A stretch of DNA of 64,000 nucleotides from Ensifer sp. IC4062 (GTDB taxonomy: Bacteria; Pseudomonadota; Alphaproteobacteria; Rhizobiales; Rhizobiaceae), in NCBI RefSeq assembly GCF_020193575.1, contig NZ_JADYVD010000012.1, forward strand, positions 62,001-126,000. The letters are read 5' to 3'. The translations under genes and the position numbers were made by a program. Positions within the stretch are counted from its first letter, which is position 1, and each line of letters begins with the position of its first letter. Of this stretch, positions 26,103-34,982 are shown one piece after another. The notes below the pieces were generated by a model, which did no database searches, was not told the DNA's origin, and worked only from the letters and a program-made list of their open reading frames with translations.

Positions 26103-26747
26103 ATGAGCGACGAAACACCAAACAGCGGGGAAGCCGGGCCGGAAAAGGACGAAGCCCGCCACGCCATGAAGATGGCGAAGAAGAAGACTGCGCGCGAAAA
26201 GATCATGGCGACGAAGACGGACGAAAAAGGCCTGATTATCGTCCACACCGGAAAGGGCAAAGGCAAATCGACCGCCGGCTTCGGGATGATCTTCCGCCAC
26301 ATCGCCCACGGCATGCCCTGCGCCGTCGTGCAGTTCATCAAGGGCGCCATGCAGACCGGAGAACGCGATCTGATCGAGAAGCATTTCGGCAATCTATGCC
26401 AGTTCTACACGCTCGGTGAGGGTTTCACCTGGGAAACGCAGGACCGCGCCCGCGACGTGGCAGCGGCCGAAAAGGCTTGGGAAATAGCCAAGGAACTGAT
26501 CCGCGACGAGCGCAACTCCATGGTGCTGCTCGACGAGATCAACATCGCTCTGCGCTATGACTACATCGATATCAACGAGGTCGTGCGGTTCCTGAAAGAG
26601 GAAAAGCCGCACATGACGCACGTTGTGCTGACCGGTCGCAACGCCAAGGAAGATCTGATCGAGATCGCCGATCTGGTGACCGAGATGGAACTCGTCAAAC
26701 ATCCCTTCCGGTCAGGCATCAAGGCGCAGAAGGGCGTCGAATTCTGA
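26103..26747 (+). CDS. cobO: Cob(I)yrinic acid a,c-diamide adenosyltransferase
   Basis: 214 residues of the CobA/BtuR/CobO family. It adenosylates the corrin cobalt using ATP. The P-loop is HTGKGKGKSTAGFGMI; VQFIKGAMQTGERD and VLLDEINIALRYDYIDINEV are hallmark segments. An N-terminal ~40-residue charged extension (KMAKKKTAREKIMATKTDEK) precedes the core, as is usual for CobO compared with shorter BtuR. Follows cobN by 12 bases and shares one base with the next gene (TGATG). Confidence 0.96.
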   Translation: MSDETPNSGEAGPEKDEARHAMKMAKKKTAREKIMATKTDEKGLIIVHTGKGKGKSTAGFGMIFRHIAHGMPCAVVQFIKGAMQTGERDLIEKHFGNLCQFYTLGEGFTWETQDRARDVAAAEKAWEIAKELIRDERNSMVLLDEINIALRYDYIDINEVVRFLKEEKPHMTHVVLTGRNAKEDLIEIADLVTEMELVKHPFRSGIKAQKGVEF

Positions 26748-27172
26748 TGATTCAGACGTGGCAGGTCTGGGCGCTGCTCTCAGCCGTGTTCGCGGCGCTC
26801 ACTGCCATCTTCGCGAAAGTCGGTGTCGCGAATGTCAATTCCGACTTCGCGACGCTCATCCGCACCGTTGTGATCCTCGCGGTGCTAGCCGCGATTGTCA
26901 CAGCGACGGGGCAGTGGCAAAGGCCGACTGAGATTTCCGGACGCACGTGGCTTTTCCTCGCGCTTTCCGGCCTCGCCACGGGCGCCTCCTGGCTTGCCTA
27001 TTTCCGCGCCCTGAAGCTCGGCGATGCCGCTCGTGTCGCCCCGATAGACAAGCTCTCGATCGTCTTTGTCGCCGCGTTCGGCGTGCTTTTCCTGGGCGAG
27101 GAACTCAATCTGATGAACTGGCTCGGCGTTGGCCTGATCGCCGCCGGCGCGTTGCTGCTAGCGGTGTTTTAG
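26747..27172 (+). CDS. Half-size EamA/DMT-family membrane protein
   Basis: 141 residues with four or five membrane segments (WALLSAVFAALTAIFAKVGV, LIRTVVILAVLAAIV, WLFLALSGLATGASWLAYF, then IVFVAAFGVLFLGEEL and WLGVGLIAAGALLLAVF). This is a single EamA repeat, so it likely works as a dimer. Its ATG shares a base with the cobO stop, placing it under the cobalamin riboswitch. A link to cobalt or corrinoid movement is suggested only by position. Confidence 0.85.
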   Translation: MIQTWQVWALLSAVFAALTAIFAKVGVANVNSDFATLIRTVVILAVLAAIVTATGQWQRPTEISGRTWLFLALSGLATGASWLAYFRALKLGDAARVAPIDKLSIVFVAAFGVLFLGEELNLMNWLGVGLIAAGALLLAVF

Positions 27173-27188
27173 CGCGGCCGCGGAACCA

Positions 27189-27974
27189 TCACATGCCAAG
27201 CCAGATCCTAAGCGGATGCGTCGGATCGGCAAGCAGCCGAATCGCCAACGCGATTGAGGTGATGACGAGCAGCGGCTTGATGATCTTGGCGCCCTTCGCC
27301 ATCGCGAAGCGCGAGCCGACCTGCGCGCCGAGGAACTGACCCGCGCCCATCGTCAGGCCGACCTTCCAGAGCACCACACCATAGGCAAGGAAAACGAAGA
27401 AGGCGCCGAGATTAGAGCCGAAATTCAGGAACTTCGTGTGGGCGGTCGCCTTGATGATGCCGAAGCCACCAAGGGTGACGAACCCGAGCATGAAGAAGGA
27501 CCCGGTCCCGGGACCGAAGACGCCGTCATAGAAGCCGATGAGCGGCACGAAGCTGAGGGTGAAGGCGAGCTTCGAGATACGGTGATGCCTTTCGACGTCG
27601 CCGATATTGGGCTTGCAGCCGAAATAGACAGCGATGGCAATCAGCAGGAAAGGCAGAACGGCCTTCAGCGCGTCGGCGGGAACGACGGTCGCGAGCAGCG
27701 CACCCAAGATGGAGCCGAGCGCCGCCATTGCCGCCATCGGCAATTGCTCCTTCAGGCTCACGTGGCCGTGCCGCGCATAGGCGAGGCTTGCTGAACCCGA
27801 ACCGAAGAGCGATTGCAGCTTGTTGGTGCCGAGCGTTTCGAGCGGCGGAATACCCGCGATCAGCATGGCGGGAATTGTGATCATTCCACCGCCGCCGGCG
27901 ATCGAATCGATGAATCCGGCGATGAAGGCCGCGGCGAAGAGGAAGAGCAGGATATGAAGCGCGAGGTCGTGCAC
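27189..27974 (-). CDS. TSUP-family (TauE/SafE) membrane permease
   Basis: About 261 residues from GTG 27974; a longer frame from GTG 28052 is possible and has a slightly better upstream purine tract. Eight membrane segments with the duplicated TSUP motifs: AGFIDSIAGGGGMITIPAML near the N-terminus and GFYDGVFGPGTGSFFMLGFV in the second half. Family members export sulfite, sulfoacetate or related anions. It converges on the cobO operon and has no partner that reveals its substrate. Confidence 0.88.
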   Translation of the reverse strand: MHDLALHILLFLFAAAFIAGFIDSIAGGGGMITIPAMLIAGIPPLETLGTNKLQSLFGSGSASLAYARHGHVSLKEQLPMAAMAALGSILGALLATVVPADALKAVLPFLLIAIAVYFGCKPNIGDVERHHRISKLAFTLSFVPLIGFYDGVFGPGTGSFFMLGFVTLGGFGIIKATAHTKFLNFGSNLGAFFVFLAYGVVLWKVGLTMGAGQFLGAQVGSRFAMAKGAKIIKPLLVITSIALAIRLLADPTHPLRIWLGM

Positions 27975-28174
27975 GGTGGGCTCGGAAGCGAAATGCCAGC
28001 GGAATTGTTTCCGCCTTGTGTCAGAGCTTGGCGGGAAATGCAAAGGGCGCACGGCGGGTTTTTCCCCGAATCGCCCTGCGTTGGCGTTGATATATGGACG
28101 GCGCCGATCACTTTGATGAGCCTGGACAAGGTGTCCAAGACTTCCGATCAGTATCGAGGGTTCGGAATAGTTTC

Positions 28175-28369
28175 CGCGCCGCCGACGCGGCGCTGCTGGA
28201 TTCCTGTGACAAGCACAGGAATGAGGGAATTTGCTGCGGCGGCGCGCGCTTTGGCGGTGATGAAAAGCGGCTGAATGCGCCTTGGCCGAGGAAATCTTTG
28301 ACCAACATGCACGCCCTCATTCCTGTGCTTGTCACAGGAATCCAGCCACGGCGCGTCCGCGCCGTGAAT
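28175..28369. repeat. Inverted pair of palindromic repeat (family A, locus 2)
   Basis: Left arm ...GACGCGGCGCTGCTGG, then ATTCCTGTGACAAGCACAGG and AATGAGGG; right arm CCCTCATTCCTGTGCTTGTC, then ACAGGAATCCAGCCACGGCG. Same arrangement as at 3.9-4.2 and 63.3-63.5 kb. The inner ATTCCTGTG-ACAAG-CACAGGAAT is a perfect hairpin. Confidence 0.9.
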
Positions 28370-28375
28370 GACTCT

Positions 28376-28455
28376 TACAGTGCCGCGCGTCTAGCTAGGT
28401 GCGCAGAGTCGCTGTAGTTGAATCCCTGCATGATTTCCTCCTAATCGAATCCGAG
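28376..28455 (-). repeat. Diverged copy of structured repeat (family B)
   Basis: Read on the minus strand: ATCGATT-like start, AGGAGGAAATCATGCAGGGA, TTCAAC..CTACAGCG...GACGCGCGGCACTGTA. The order of elements is that of the 16.0-kb copy. It happens to hold an 18-codon ORF with a good-looking ribosome site, which I regard as part of the repeat. Confidence 0.6.
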
Positions 28456-28823
28456 TAGCCGATACACCCAGCGATTGCTGCGACTTTCGCGCTTTCGCCT
28501 CCGCCCGGCACTCTGCGCCGATTGCGACGCAGCGATGGCGCAATCCGGTTTGACCGACCGGAAGGGCTCCGATAAAAATGACAATCATGCGACGGCGTCT
28601 GCTTTGAGCGGACTGTAAGAGCGTCCGGTGCGGCCGACCCACACAGGGGGCCCGAGCCGGTGCTGTCCAGACCGGTGCGGCTATTTGCCCAGGCCGGCGC
28701 TTCGTATGGAACGCCGACCGCTGCTGGTATCCGGAGGTTTCCGGAGGCCGTGCGGCAAAATCACGGAGCAGCTTTGCGCATCGAGGCGGATGCGTGGGCG
28801 CTGCAGGGGGAGCCGCGCAGCAT

Positions 28824-29279
28824 ATGCCTTCGGTCAATGGACCAACTGTCATCAAGCTTGTACTCGGCCTCGGTTGCGAGCGAAACACCGCGCCCGAGGA
28901 AGTGATCGAACTTGCGGAGCAGGCGCTTGCCAAGGCTGGCGTGGACCGTGGTGACGTCGATTTGGTCGCCTCGCTCGATACCCGTGCCGAGGAGCCGGCG
29001 ATCCATGCTGCCGCCCGTCATTTTTCCGTGCCGGTGCGCTTCTTTGACGCCCCCACGCTGGAGGCGGAAACCGCGCGTCTGCAGAACCCTTCAGAGATCG
29101 TCTTCGCCCATACCGGCTGCCACGGCGTGGCGGAAGGTGCGGCGCTCGCCGGCGCAGGCCCGGACGGGGTGCTGATCGTGCCCAAAATCCGTTCGGCTCG
29201 GGCGACAGCGGCGATCGCCGGTCCCTTGGCTGCGACCGCAGGCGCCGACATCAAGGCAAAGCGCGCGGGGGCCGGATAA
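28824..29279 (+). CDS. cobE: CobE/CbiG-C-like cobalamin biosynthesis protein
   Basis: 151 residues from ATG 28824. Family features are VLGLGCERNTAPEEVIELAE near the N-terminus, SLDTRAEEPAIHAAA and AHTGCHGVAEGAAL(A). The fold is that of the C-terminal domain of CbiG. CobE is needed for the oxygen-dependent corrin pathway but its precise step is not settled. First gene of the cobE-A-B-C-D run. Its TAA overlaps the ATG of a 46-codon frame that leads to cobA. Confidence 0.88.
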   Translation: MPSVNGPTVIKLVLGLGCERNTAPEEVIELAEQALAKAGVDRGDVDLVASLDTRAEEPAIHAAARHFSVPVRFFDAPTLEAETARLQNPSEIVFAHTGCHGVAEGAALAGAGPDGVLIVPKIRSARATAAIAGPLAATAGADIKAKRAGAG

Positions 29280-29419
29280 TGGCTGCGCCCTTTCGCTTTC
29301 CTGTTTCGCTTAAAGAGCAGATTCAATGCTCTGTCGCCAATTTCTATGAAAACAAATCACCTGCGTCGCAGGTTGAATCAGGTCTGCTGTCCCGCGACAC
29401 CCCAAGGATCATGCCATGA
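29279..29419 (+). CDS. Possible 46-residue protein between cobE and cobA
   Basis: The frame starts in a TAATG overlap with the cobE stop and ends in an ATGA overlap with the cobA start, exactly filling the gap. It begins MAAPFRFPVSLKEQIQCSVA and ends SRDTPRIMP. Third codon positions are about half G/C, far below the neighbouring genes, which argues against strong coding selection. It may be a leader ORF that couples translation, or chance. Confidence 0.3.
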   Translation: MAAPFRFPVSLKEQIQCSVANFYENKSPASQVESGLLSRDTPRIMP

Positions 29420-30258
29420 CGGATGCAATTTTCGCCGGTCTACCCGAACTCGAATCCGGTTCCGTCTGGCTGGTCGGCGCCGGGCCGGGCGATCCCGGGC
29501 TTTTGACACTGCATGCCGCCAATGCGCTGCGGCAAGCCGACGTCATCGTTCATGATGCGCTGGTGAACAGCGATTGCCTGAAGCTCGCAAAGCCGGGCGC
29601 CGCCCTCGAATATGCCGGAAAGCGTGGCGGCAAACCTTCGCCGAAGCAGCGCGACATCTCGCTGCGCCTCGTCGAACTGGCGCGCGCCGGAAACCGCGTG
29701 CTTCGCCTCAAGGGCGGCGATCCTTTCGTCTTCGGCCGGGGCGGCGAGGAGGCTCTGACGCTCGTCGAGCATCACATTCCGTTCCGCATCGTTCCCGGCA
29801 TCACCGCCGGCATCGGTGGGCTTGCCTATGCCGGCATTCCGGTGACGCACCGCGAGGTCAACCATGCGGTCACATTCCTGACCGGGCATGATTCCTCGGG
29901 CGTCGTGCCGGATCGAATCAACTGGGAGGGCATCGCCAAGGGGTCACCGGTGATCGTGATGTACATGGCGATGAAGCATATCGGCCAGATTACCGCCAAT
30001 CTCATTGCCGGCGGCCGCTCGCCGGAAGAGCCGATGGCCTTCGTTTGCAATGCCGCGACGCCTGAACAGGTGGTGCTGGAGACGACCCTTTCGCGCGCCG
30101 AAGCCGATGTCGCGGCCTCCGGCCTCGAGCCACCGGCAATCGGCGTCGTCGGCGAGGTCGTTCGCCTGCGCGCGGCGCTCGACTGGCTCGGGGCACGCGA
30201 TGGCCGCGTGCTGGCGGCGGACCCCTTTGCGAATCGTATTCAACGGGATCGCGCATGA
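29416..30258 (+). CDS. cobA: Uroporphyrinogen-III C-methyltransferase
   Basis: 280 residues. Methylates uroporphyrinogen III at C2 and C7 with S-adenosylmethionine to give precorrin-2, the branch point to cobalamin. The SAM-binding loop VGAGPGDPGLLTLHA is near residue 15; RLKGGDPFVFGRGGEE, PGITAGIGGLAYAGIPVTHR and MYMAMKHIGQI are family segments. It is a stand-alone methyltransferase without the CysG oxidase part. Its TGA overlaps the cobB ATG by four bases. Confidence 0.96.
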   Translation: MTDAIFAGLPELESGSVWLVGAGPGDPGLLTLHAANALRQADVIVHDALVNSDCLKLAKPGAALEYAGKRGGKPSPKQRDISLRLVELARAGNRVLRLKGGDPFVFGRGGEEALTLVEHHIPFRIVPGITAGIGGLAYAGIPVTHREVNHAVTFLTGHDSSGVVPDRINWEGIAKGSPVIVMYMAMKHIGQITANLIAGGRSPEEPMAFVCNAATPEQVVLETTLSRAEADVAASGLEPPAIGVVGEVVRLRAALDWLGARDGRVLAADPFANRIQRDRA

Positions 30259-31559
30259 GCGGTCTACTGATTGCCGCCCCGAGCTCCGGCTCGGGCAAGA
30301 CGACGGTGACGCTCGGCCTGATGCGGGCCGTAAGGCGGCGCGGGATCCCTATCGCGCCAGGCAAGGCGGGGCCCGACTATATCGACCCGGCCTTCCATAC
30401 CGCGGCAAGCGGCCAGCCCTGCTTCAACTATGACCCCTGGGCGATGCGGCCCGAGCTACTCGTCGCCAATGCCGGCCAGGCGGTGGCCGGCGGCCGCACG
30501 CTTGTCGTCGAGGCGATGATGGGTCTCTATGATGGCGCCGCCGACGGCACGGGCGCGCCTGCGGATCTCGCGGCGACGCTCGGGCTCGCCGTGGTTCTCG
30601 TTGTCGATTGTGCCCGCCTGTCCCATTCGGTGGCGGCGCTGGTACGCGGTTACTCCGACTACCGCGATGATATTTGCGTCGCTGGCGTCATCCTCAACAA
30701 GGTCGGCAGCGACCGACATGAGATGATGCTGCGCGATGCGCTCGACCGCGCCGGTGTGCCGATTTTCGGCGTGCTCCGGCATGAGAGCACGCTGAAACTG
30801 CCGGAGCGTCACTTGGGCCTCGTGCAGGCCGGAGAGCACGGGAGCCTGGAACCGTTCATCGAGCACGCCGCGGACCTCGTCGAGGCGAATTGCGACCTTG
30901 ATGCCATCCTGGCTGCCGCAACACCCCTGCTGCCACAGCCGACCAAATCGGAATCCAACTCGCTGAGACCGCTTGGCCAGCGAATCGCCATCGCCCGCGA
31001 CGTCGCCTTCGCCTTCTGCTACGCGCACCTCGTTTCCGGTTGGCGCGGGCAGGGCGCGGAAATTTCTTTCTTCTCGCCGCTTCAGTACGAAACGCCCGAA
31101 AGCGGCGTGGACGCGATCTATCTCCCCGGTGGCTATCCCGAGCTGCACGCTGAAAAACTGGCCGGGGCGACGCAGTTCCGCAAGGGCTTGCAAAGCGCCG
31201 CAGAGGAGGGCGTGCGTATCTTCGGCGAGTGCGGCGGCTACATGACCCTCGGTGAAGGGCTTGTCGCCGCGGATGGCAGGCGTTACGAAATGCTAGGCCT
31301 CTTGCCGCTGGTGACCAGTTTCGCCGAGCGCAAGCGGCATCTCGGCTACCGGCGCGTCGCGCCGCTCGACAACGCATTCTTCGATGGACCGATGACGGCG
31401 CACGAGTTCCACTACGCGACCATTGTATCCGAAGGGGCGGCCGAACCGCTCTTTACGGTGCATGACGCGGCGGGCAACGATCTCGGCCAAGCCGGGCTCA
31501 GGCGCAGGAATGTCGCCGGCTCCTTTATGCATCTCATCGATCTCTCCGGCAGACAATGA
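30255..31559 (+). CDS. cobB: Cobyrinic (hydrogenobyrinic) acid a,c-diamide synthase
   Basis: 434 residues. An ATPase domain with APSSGSGKTTVTLGLM at residues ~7-22 and APGKAGPDYIDPAFHTAASG, followed by a glutamine amidotransferase domain with nucleophile C326 in FGECGGYMTLGEGL. In the aerobic pathway it amidates the a and c side chains of hydrogenobyrinic acid. The start overlaps cobA and the stop overlaps cobC, both by ATGA, which indicates tight translational coupling. Confidence 0.96.
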   Translation: MSGLLIAAPSSGSGKTTVTLGLMRAVRRRGIPIAPGKAGPDYIDPAFHTAASGQPCFNYDPWAMRPELLVANAGQAVAGGRTLVVEAMMGLYDGAADGTGAPADLAATLGLAVVLVVDCARLSHSVAALVRGYSDYRDDICVAGVILNKVGSDRHEMMLRDALDRAGVPIFGVLRHESTLKLPERHLGLVQAGEHGSLEPFIEHAADLVEANCDLDAILAAATPLLPQPTKSESNSLRPLGQRIAIARDVAFAFCYAHLVSGWRGQGAEISFFSPLQYETPESGVDAIYLPGGYPELHAEKLAGATQFRKGLQSAAEEGVRIFGECGGYMTLGEGLVAADGRRYEMLGLLPLVTSFAERKRHLGYRRVAPLDNAFFDGPMTAHEFHYATIVSEGAAEPLFTVHDAAGNDLGQAGLRRRNVAGSFMHLIDLSGRQ

Positions 31560-32557
31560 CCGCTCCCATCCTCCATGGCGGCGGGGTTACCGAAGCCGCC
31601 GCAAGTTTCGGCGGTGCGCCGGCCGAATGGCTCGACCTTTCGACCGGCATCAACCCGTGCCCGGTTTCATTGCCTGAGATCGATCCCAGCGTCTGGCATC
31701 GCCTCCCGGACCGGCATGTCGAGGAGGCAGCGCGTCTTGCCGCGAGCCGCTACTATGGAACCGGTGACGCCATGCCCCTGCCGGTGCCCGGCACCCAGGC
31801 CGCGATCCAGTTGCTGCCACGGCTCGTCGACGCCGGAAGACGTGCCGCCGTCTTCGCGCCGACCTATGGCGAATACGCCCGCGTGCTTTCTGTTGCCGGT
31901 TTCGCGGTCGATCCCGTCCAGCGCGCCGACGATCTTGCCGTCGCGCACGGTCTCGCCGTGGTCGTCAATCCCAACAACCCGACCGGGCGGCTCTTGTCTC
32001 CGGAGGAAGTCCTTGCCATGGCTGCGGCCATGAAAGCGCATGGCGGCTTGCTCGTGGTCGACGAGGCCTTTGGCGACCTCGAGCCGGATGCGAGCGTCGC
32101 CCGCTATGCAGCGACCTCCGACAATCTCATCGTCTTTCGCTCCTTCGGCAAGTTTTTCGGCCTCGCAGGACTGAGGCTCGGCTTCGTCGTGGCTCGTGCC
32201 TCCGTGCTTGGGGCGTTCCGCGAATGGCTCGGTCCCTGGGCGGTTTCCGGCCCGGCACTTGCCATTTCGGCAAAACTCATGGAAGGCGACACCGAGGCGG
32301 CCGCGAGGGGCATTCTCGCGCGCAAGGCCGGTCTCGATACGGTACTCAGTGCGGCCGGCCTAAAGATCGCGGGCGGCACGGGCCTTTTCACTCTGGTCGA
32401 GAACGATCGGGCATGCGAACTTCATACCGCGCTTTGCGAAGCGCACATCCTGACGCGCAAGTTCGACTACAACCCGCGCTGGCTCAGGATCGGACTCACC
32501 CCGGACGAAAACGGCGATCGGCGCCTTGCCGAAGCTTTGCAGCGGACAGGTGTGTAA
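31556..32557 (+). CDS. cobC: Threonine-phosphate decarboxylase-like aminotransferase
   Basis: 333 residues, a fold-type I PLP enzyme. WLDLSTGINPCP, VVVNPNNPTGRLL, VVDEAFGDLEPD and RSFGKFFGLAGLRLGF include the PLP-binding Lys of SFGK and the Asp of VVDEAF. In Salmonella the homologue CobD makes (R)-1-amino-2-propanol phosphate; in the aerobic scheme CobC contributes, with CobD, to attaching the aminopropanol arm. Four-base overlap with cobB. Confidence 0.95.
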   Translation: MTAPILHGGGVTEAAASFGGAPAEWLDLSTGINPCPVSLPEIDPSVWHRLPDRHVEEAARLAASRYYGTGDAMPLPVPGTQAAIQLLPRLVDAGRRAAVFAPTYGEYARVLSVAGFAVDPVQRADDLAVAHGLAVVVNPNNPTGRLLSPEEVLAMAAAMKAHGGLLVVDEAFGDLEPDASVARYAATSDNLIVFRSFGKFFGLAGLRLGFVVARASVLGAFREWLGPWAVSGPALAISAKLMEGDTEAAARGILARKAGLDTVLSAAGLKIAGGTGLFTLVENDRACELHTALCEAHILTRKFDYNPRWLRIGLTPDENGDRRLAEALQRTGV

Positions 32558-32560
32558 TAA

Positions 32561-33544
32561 TTGACCTTTGAAATTTTCCTCATACTCGTTGTGGCGCTGG
32601 TCATCGACCGCCTGATCGGCGATCCCGACTGGCTCTGGGAGCGCGTGACGCATCCGGTCGTCTTTTTCGGCAAAGGGATCGCGCTATTCGATCAGGCGCT
32701 CAACCGCGGCAGCGCGGGAGCGGCCGCCCTGAAGATGAGGGGGCTGGCGGCGATCCTGCTCCTGCTTGCGGCAAGCATCGCGGTCGGCGTGGTCTTTCAT
32801 CGCCTGTTCGATGTGTTGGGTGCCATTGGCTTCGCGCTGGAAGCCATCGTCGTCGCCGTCTTTCTTGCACAGAAGAGCCTCGCCGATCACGTGAAGCGCG
32901 TGGCAGACGCCCTGCGTCAAGACGGGCTTGAAGGCGGCAGGGCCGCCGTGTCGATGATCGTTGGCCGCGATCCGAAGACGCTCGGCGAGCCCGCCGTCTG
33001 CCGGGCGGCGATCGAAAGCCTTGCGGAAAATTTCTCCGATGGCGTCGTGGCGCCGGCCTTCTGGTACGCAATCGCCGGGCTTCCAGGCCTGTTCGCCTAC
33101 AAAATGCTGAATACGGCGGATTCGATGATCGGCCACAAGAGCCCGAAATACCTGCATTTCGGCTGGGCATCGGCACGCCTGGACGACCTCGCCAACTGGC
33201 CTGCTGCGCGCCTCTCGATCCTGCTGGTAGCCGCCGGGACCTATTTCAAGCGAGGTGCGGAGGAGGCGAGAACTGCGCTCGACGTGGCACGCCGCGACCA
33301 CGGGCTCCATCGCTCGCCGAATTCCGGCTGGCCCGAGGCGGCGATGGCGGGGGCTCTCAATGTCCAGCTTGCCGGGCCGCGGACCTATGGGGGCGTGAAG
33401 GTTGACGAGCCGATGATCAATGAGCCCGGCCGATCGATCGCGACACCGGAGGATATCGATGCCGCCGTTTCCCTTTTTTATGGAGCCTGCTCGGCGATGA
33501 TCCTGGTCTTTGCTGTCGCCGCTCTGGTTGCATCGTTGTTCTGA
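32561..33544 (+). CDS. cobD: Cobinamide (adenosylcobinamide-phosphate) synthase, membrane protein
   Basis: 327 residues from TTG 32561, three bases after cobC. The CbiB/CobD family landmarks are present: DRLIGDPDWLWERVTHPVVF, GRDPKTLGEPAVCRAAIESL, ENFSDGVVAPAFWYAIAGLP, NTADSMIGHKSPKYLHFGWA and SPNSGWPEAAMAGALNVQLA. Several membrane segments (first ~residues 1-15, then ~60-85, last ~305-327). Last gene of the second cob run. Confidence 0.95.
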   Translation: MTFEIFLILVVALVIDRLIGDPDWLWERVTHPVVFFGKGIALFDQALNRGSAGAAALKMRGLAAILLLLAASIAVGVVFHRLFDVLGAIGFALEAIVVAVFLAQKSLADHVKRVADALRQDGLEGGRAAVSMIVGRDPKTLGEPAVCRAAIESLAENFSDGVVAPAFWYAIAGLPGLFAYKMLNTADSMIGHKSPKYLHFGWASARLDDLANWPAARLSILLVAAGTYFKRGAEEARTALDVARRDHGLHRSPNSGWPEAAMAGALNVQLAGPRTYGGVKVDEPMINEPGRSIATPEDIDAAVSLFYGACSAMILVFAVAALVASLF

Positions 33545-33587
33545 TTTCTTCTGTCTGATCCCGGGTGTACGAGGTGTAAGCACGGCA

Positions 33588-34331
33588 TTGTGGAACGAGA
33601 TACCAAAGCGCAAGCCGCTGATCATCGCTCATCGCGCAGGTGCGGCGCTCGGCGACGAGAATACCGTCGGTACGCTCCGCGCAGCCGCGGCTGCGGGCGC
33701 CGATGCCATCGAGACGGATATCCGCCGGACGAGGGATGGAGCCTTGGTCTGCATGCACGACGCCGATCTTCGGCGGTTGTGCGGTGACACCCGTGCCGTG
33801 GCAGATATCGATCTGGCGACACTCCGGAGCTTGCTGCCGGCGGTGATGACATTAAGGGACGCCCTTTCTGCTTCCCAACCGCTGGGCGTTCTGCTCGACG
33901 TCAAGCTGATGGAGGAACGGCATCTTTCGGAGATTATCGGCGAAATCGTGCTCATGGACGCGGTCGAGCGAACGCTGCTTGGATTGCGTGACATTGGGCT
34001 TATTGGTGCCGGGCAAGACATCATGGCGGATATCGCCGTCCTTGCCTTCCTGGAGAAGCCGGATTCTGCGCCAGAGGCGCGGCGAGCGGGAGCAAGCTGG
34101 TTCAGGTTGTGGCAAGGTGATGCGACCGCCGACCGTGCTGCGGCCGTGCGCGACGCGGGCATGCGTCTTGCCGTGATGGTTGGTCAACCGCGTACGATCC
34201 CTCGTGCCGAGTACCCGCCGTTTCCTGTCGGTCAGGTCGATCGGGAAGGGCTTGAAAGGCTGCGAACGTTAGCACCGGACGCAATTCTTCTCGATGATCC
34301 ACGCTTGGCTGCGGCAGGCGCCTGCAGGTAG
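33588..34331 (+). CDS. Glycerophosphodiester phosphodiesterase-like protein
   Basis: About 247 residues from TTG 33588 (the frame is open from 33510, inside cobD). The GDPD barrel start is clear: IAHRAGAALGDENTVGTLRA, AGADAIETDIRRTRDGALVC, then MHDADLRR, giving the catalytic His pair and the metal ligands Glu/Asp. The second half is less conserved. No signal peptide, so probably cytosolic. Start uncertain; GAGG at 33571 is 13 bases from TTG. Downstream lies the hemN pseudogene. Confidence 0.8.
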   Translation: MWNEIPKRKPLIIAHRAGAALGDENTVGTLRAAAAAGADAIETDIRRTRDGALVCMHDADLRRLCGDTRAVADIDLATLRSLLPAVMTLRDALSASQPLGVLLDVKLMEERHLSEIIGEIVLMDAVERTLLGLRDIGLIGAGQDIMADIAVLAFLEKPDSAPEARRAGASWFRLWQGDATADRAAAVRDAGMRLAVMVGQPRTIPRAEYPPFPVGQVDREGLERLRTLAPDAILLDDPRLAAAGACR

Positions 34332-34392
34332 AGCTGACTGCGATGCAACGCGGTGCATTGCATCAATCCATGCCGGCGACGCGCATCAGGCC

Positions 34393-34872
34393 GACTATTT
34401 GACGGGCCCGCACCGGGAGATGGAGGCGATCGGTAAACGGGTGACAGCCGGCGCATGCGTCACTGCCTTGCACCTCGGCGGCGGCTCGCCGACACTCGTC
34501 CGGCCGGGACGACCTCGTCGCGCTCAAAAGCCAGTTCTCGCGACATTTCATCTTTGCCGCGGATTGCGAGATCAGCGTCGAGAAGGATCCGAATGACCTT
34601 GACGAGGCGCGCCACGATGCGCTGGCCGCGATCGGCATGACCCGCGCGAGCTTCGGCATCCAGGGTTTCGATCCGGTTGTGCAGAAGGCAATCAACCGCA
34701 TCCAGACCTATGAGCAGACGCGCGGCGCGATTGAGGCGTCGCGGGCGCGCGGCGTGCGTTCCGTCAACTGCGATGTGCTCTACGGCTTGCCGCACCAAAC
34801 GATGGCGATGCTTTAGCGGACGATCGAGGCGGTTCTGTCGCTCTGCCCCGATCGGGTCGCGCTGTTGGGCCG
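34393..34872 (+). pseudogene. hemN: hemN remnant (oxygen-independent coproporphyrinogen III oxidase)
   Basis: Three fragments in order match the radical-SAM HemN core. YLTGPHREMEAIG...LHLGGGSPTLVRPG runs to about 34507. After a +1 frameshift it continues DDLVALKSQFSRHF...EISVEKDPNDLDEARHDALA, then SFGIQGFDPVVQKAINRIQT and VRSVNCDVLYGLPHQTMAML. An in-frame TAG at 34813-34815 is followed by RTIEAVLSLCPDRVALLG. The N-terminal CxxxCxxC cluster region and everything after ~residue 250 are missing. HemN is normally FixK/FNR-controlled and needed at low oxygen. Confidence 0.88.
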
Positions 34873-34982
34873 GCCCTTCGCCCGCTCCGTTGCAGCCGCC
34901 TTCGACGCCATCTTTCCAGCGGGCGTGGCCGGCATTCGGTCGCTGTTTAGCAACACCGCATTTTTAATCGCCACGGCAATCG

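Larger units (their letters stand above)
28053..28823. other. Intergenic region with repeat families A and B
   Basis: About 770 bases before cobE. It holds the family A inverted pair (arms 28175-28229 and 28314-28369), a diverged minus-strand copy of family B (28376-28455), and about 350 bases of GC-rich sequence leading into cobE in which I see no gene, clear promoter or riboswitch core. Confidence 0.7.

Noticed and set aside
28384-28440. 18-codon minus-strand ORF with AGGAGG (MQGFNYSDSAHLARRAAL)
   Set aside because: It coincides with a diverged copy of the family B repeat, whose consensus itself contains CATGCAG...; more likely repeat DNA than a gene.
28620-28823. Second cobalamin riboswitch before cobE
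   Set aside because: The stretch is GC-rich and contains GCCGACCC, but no GCCACTG box or ordered core was found.
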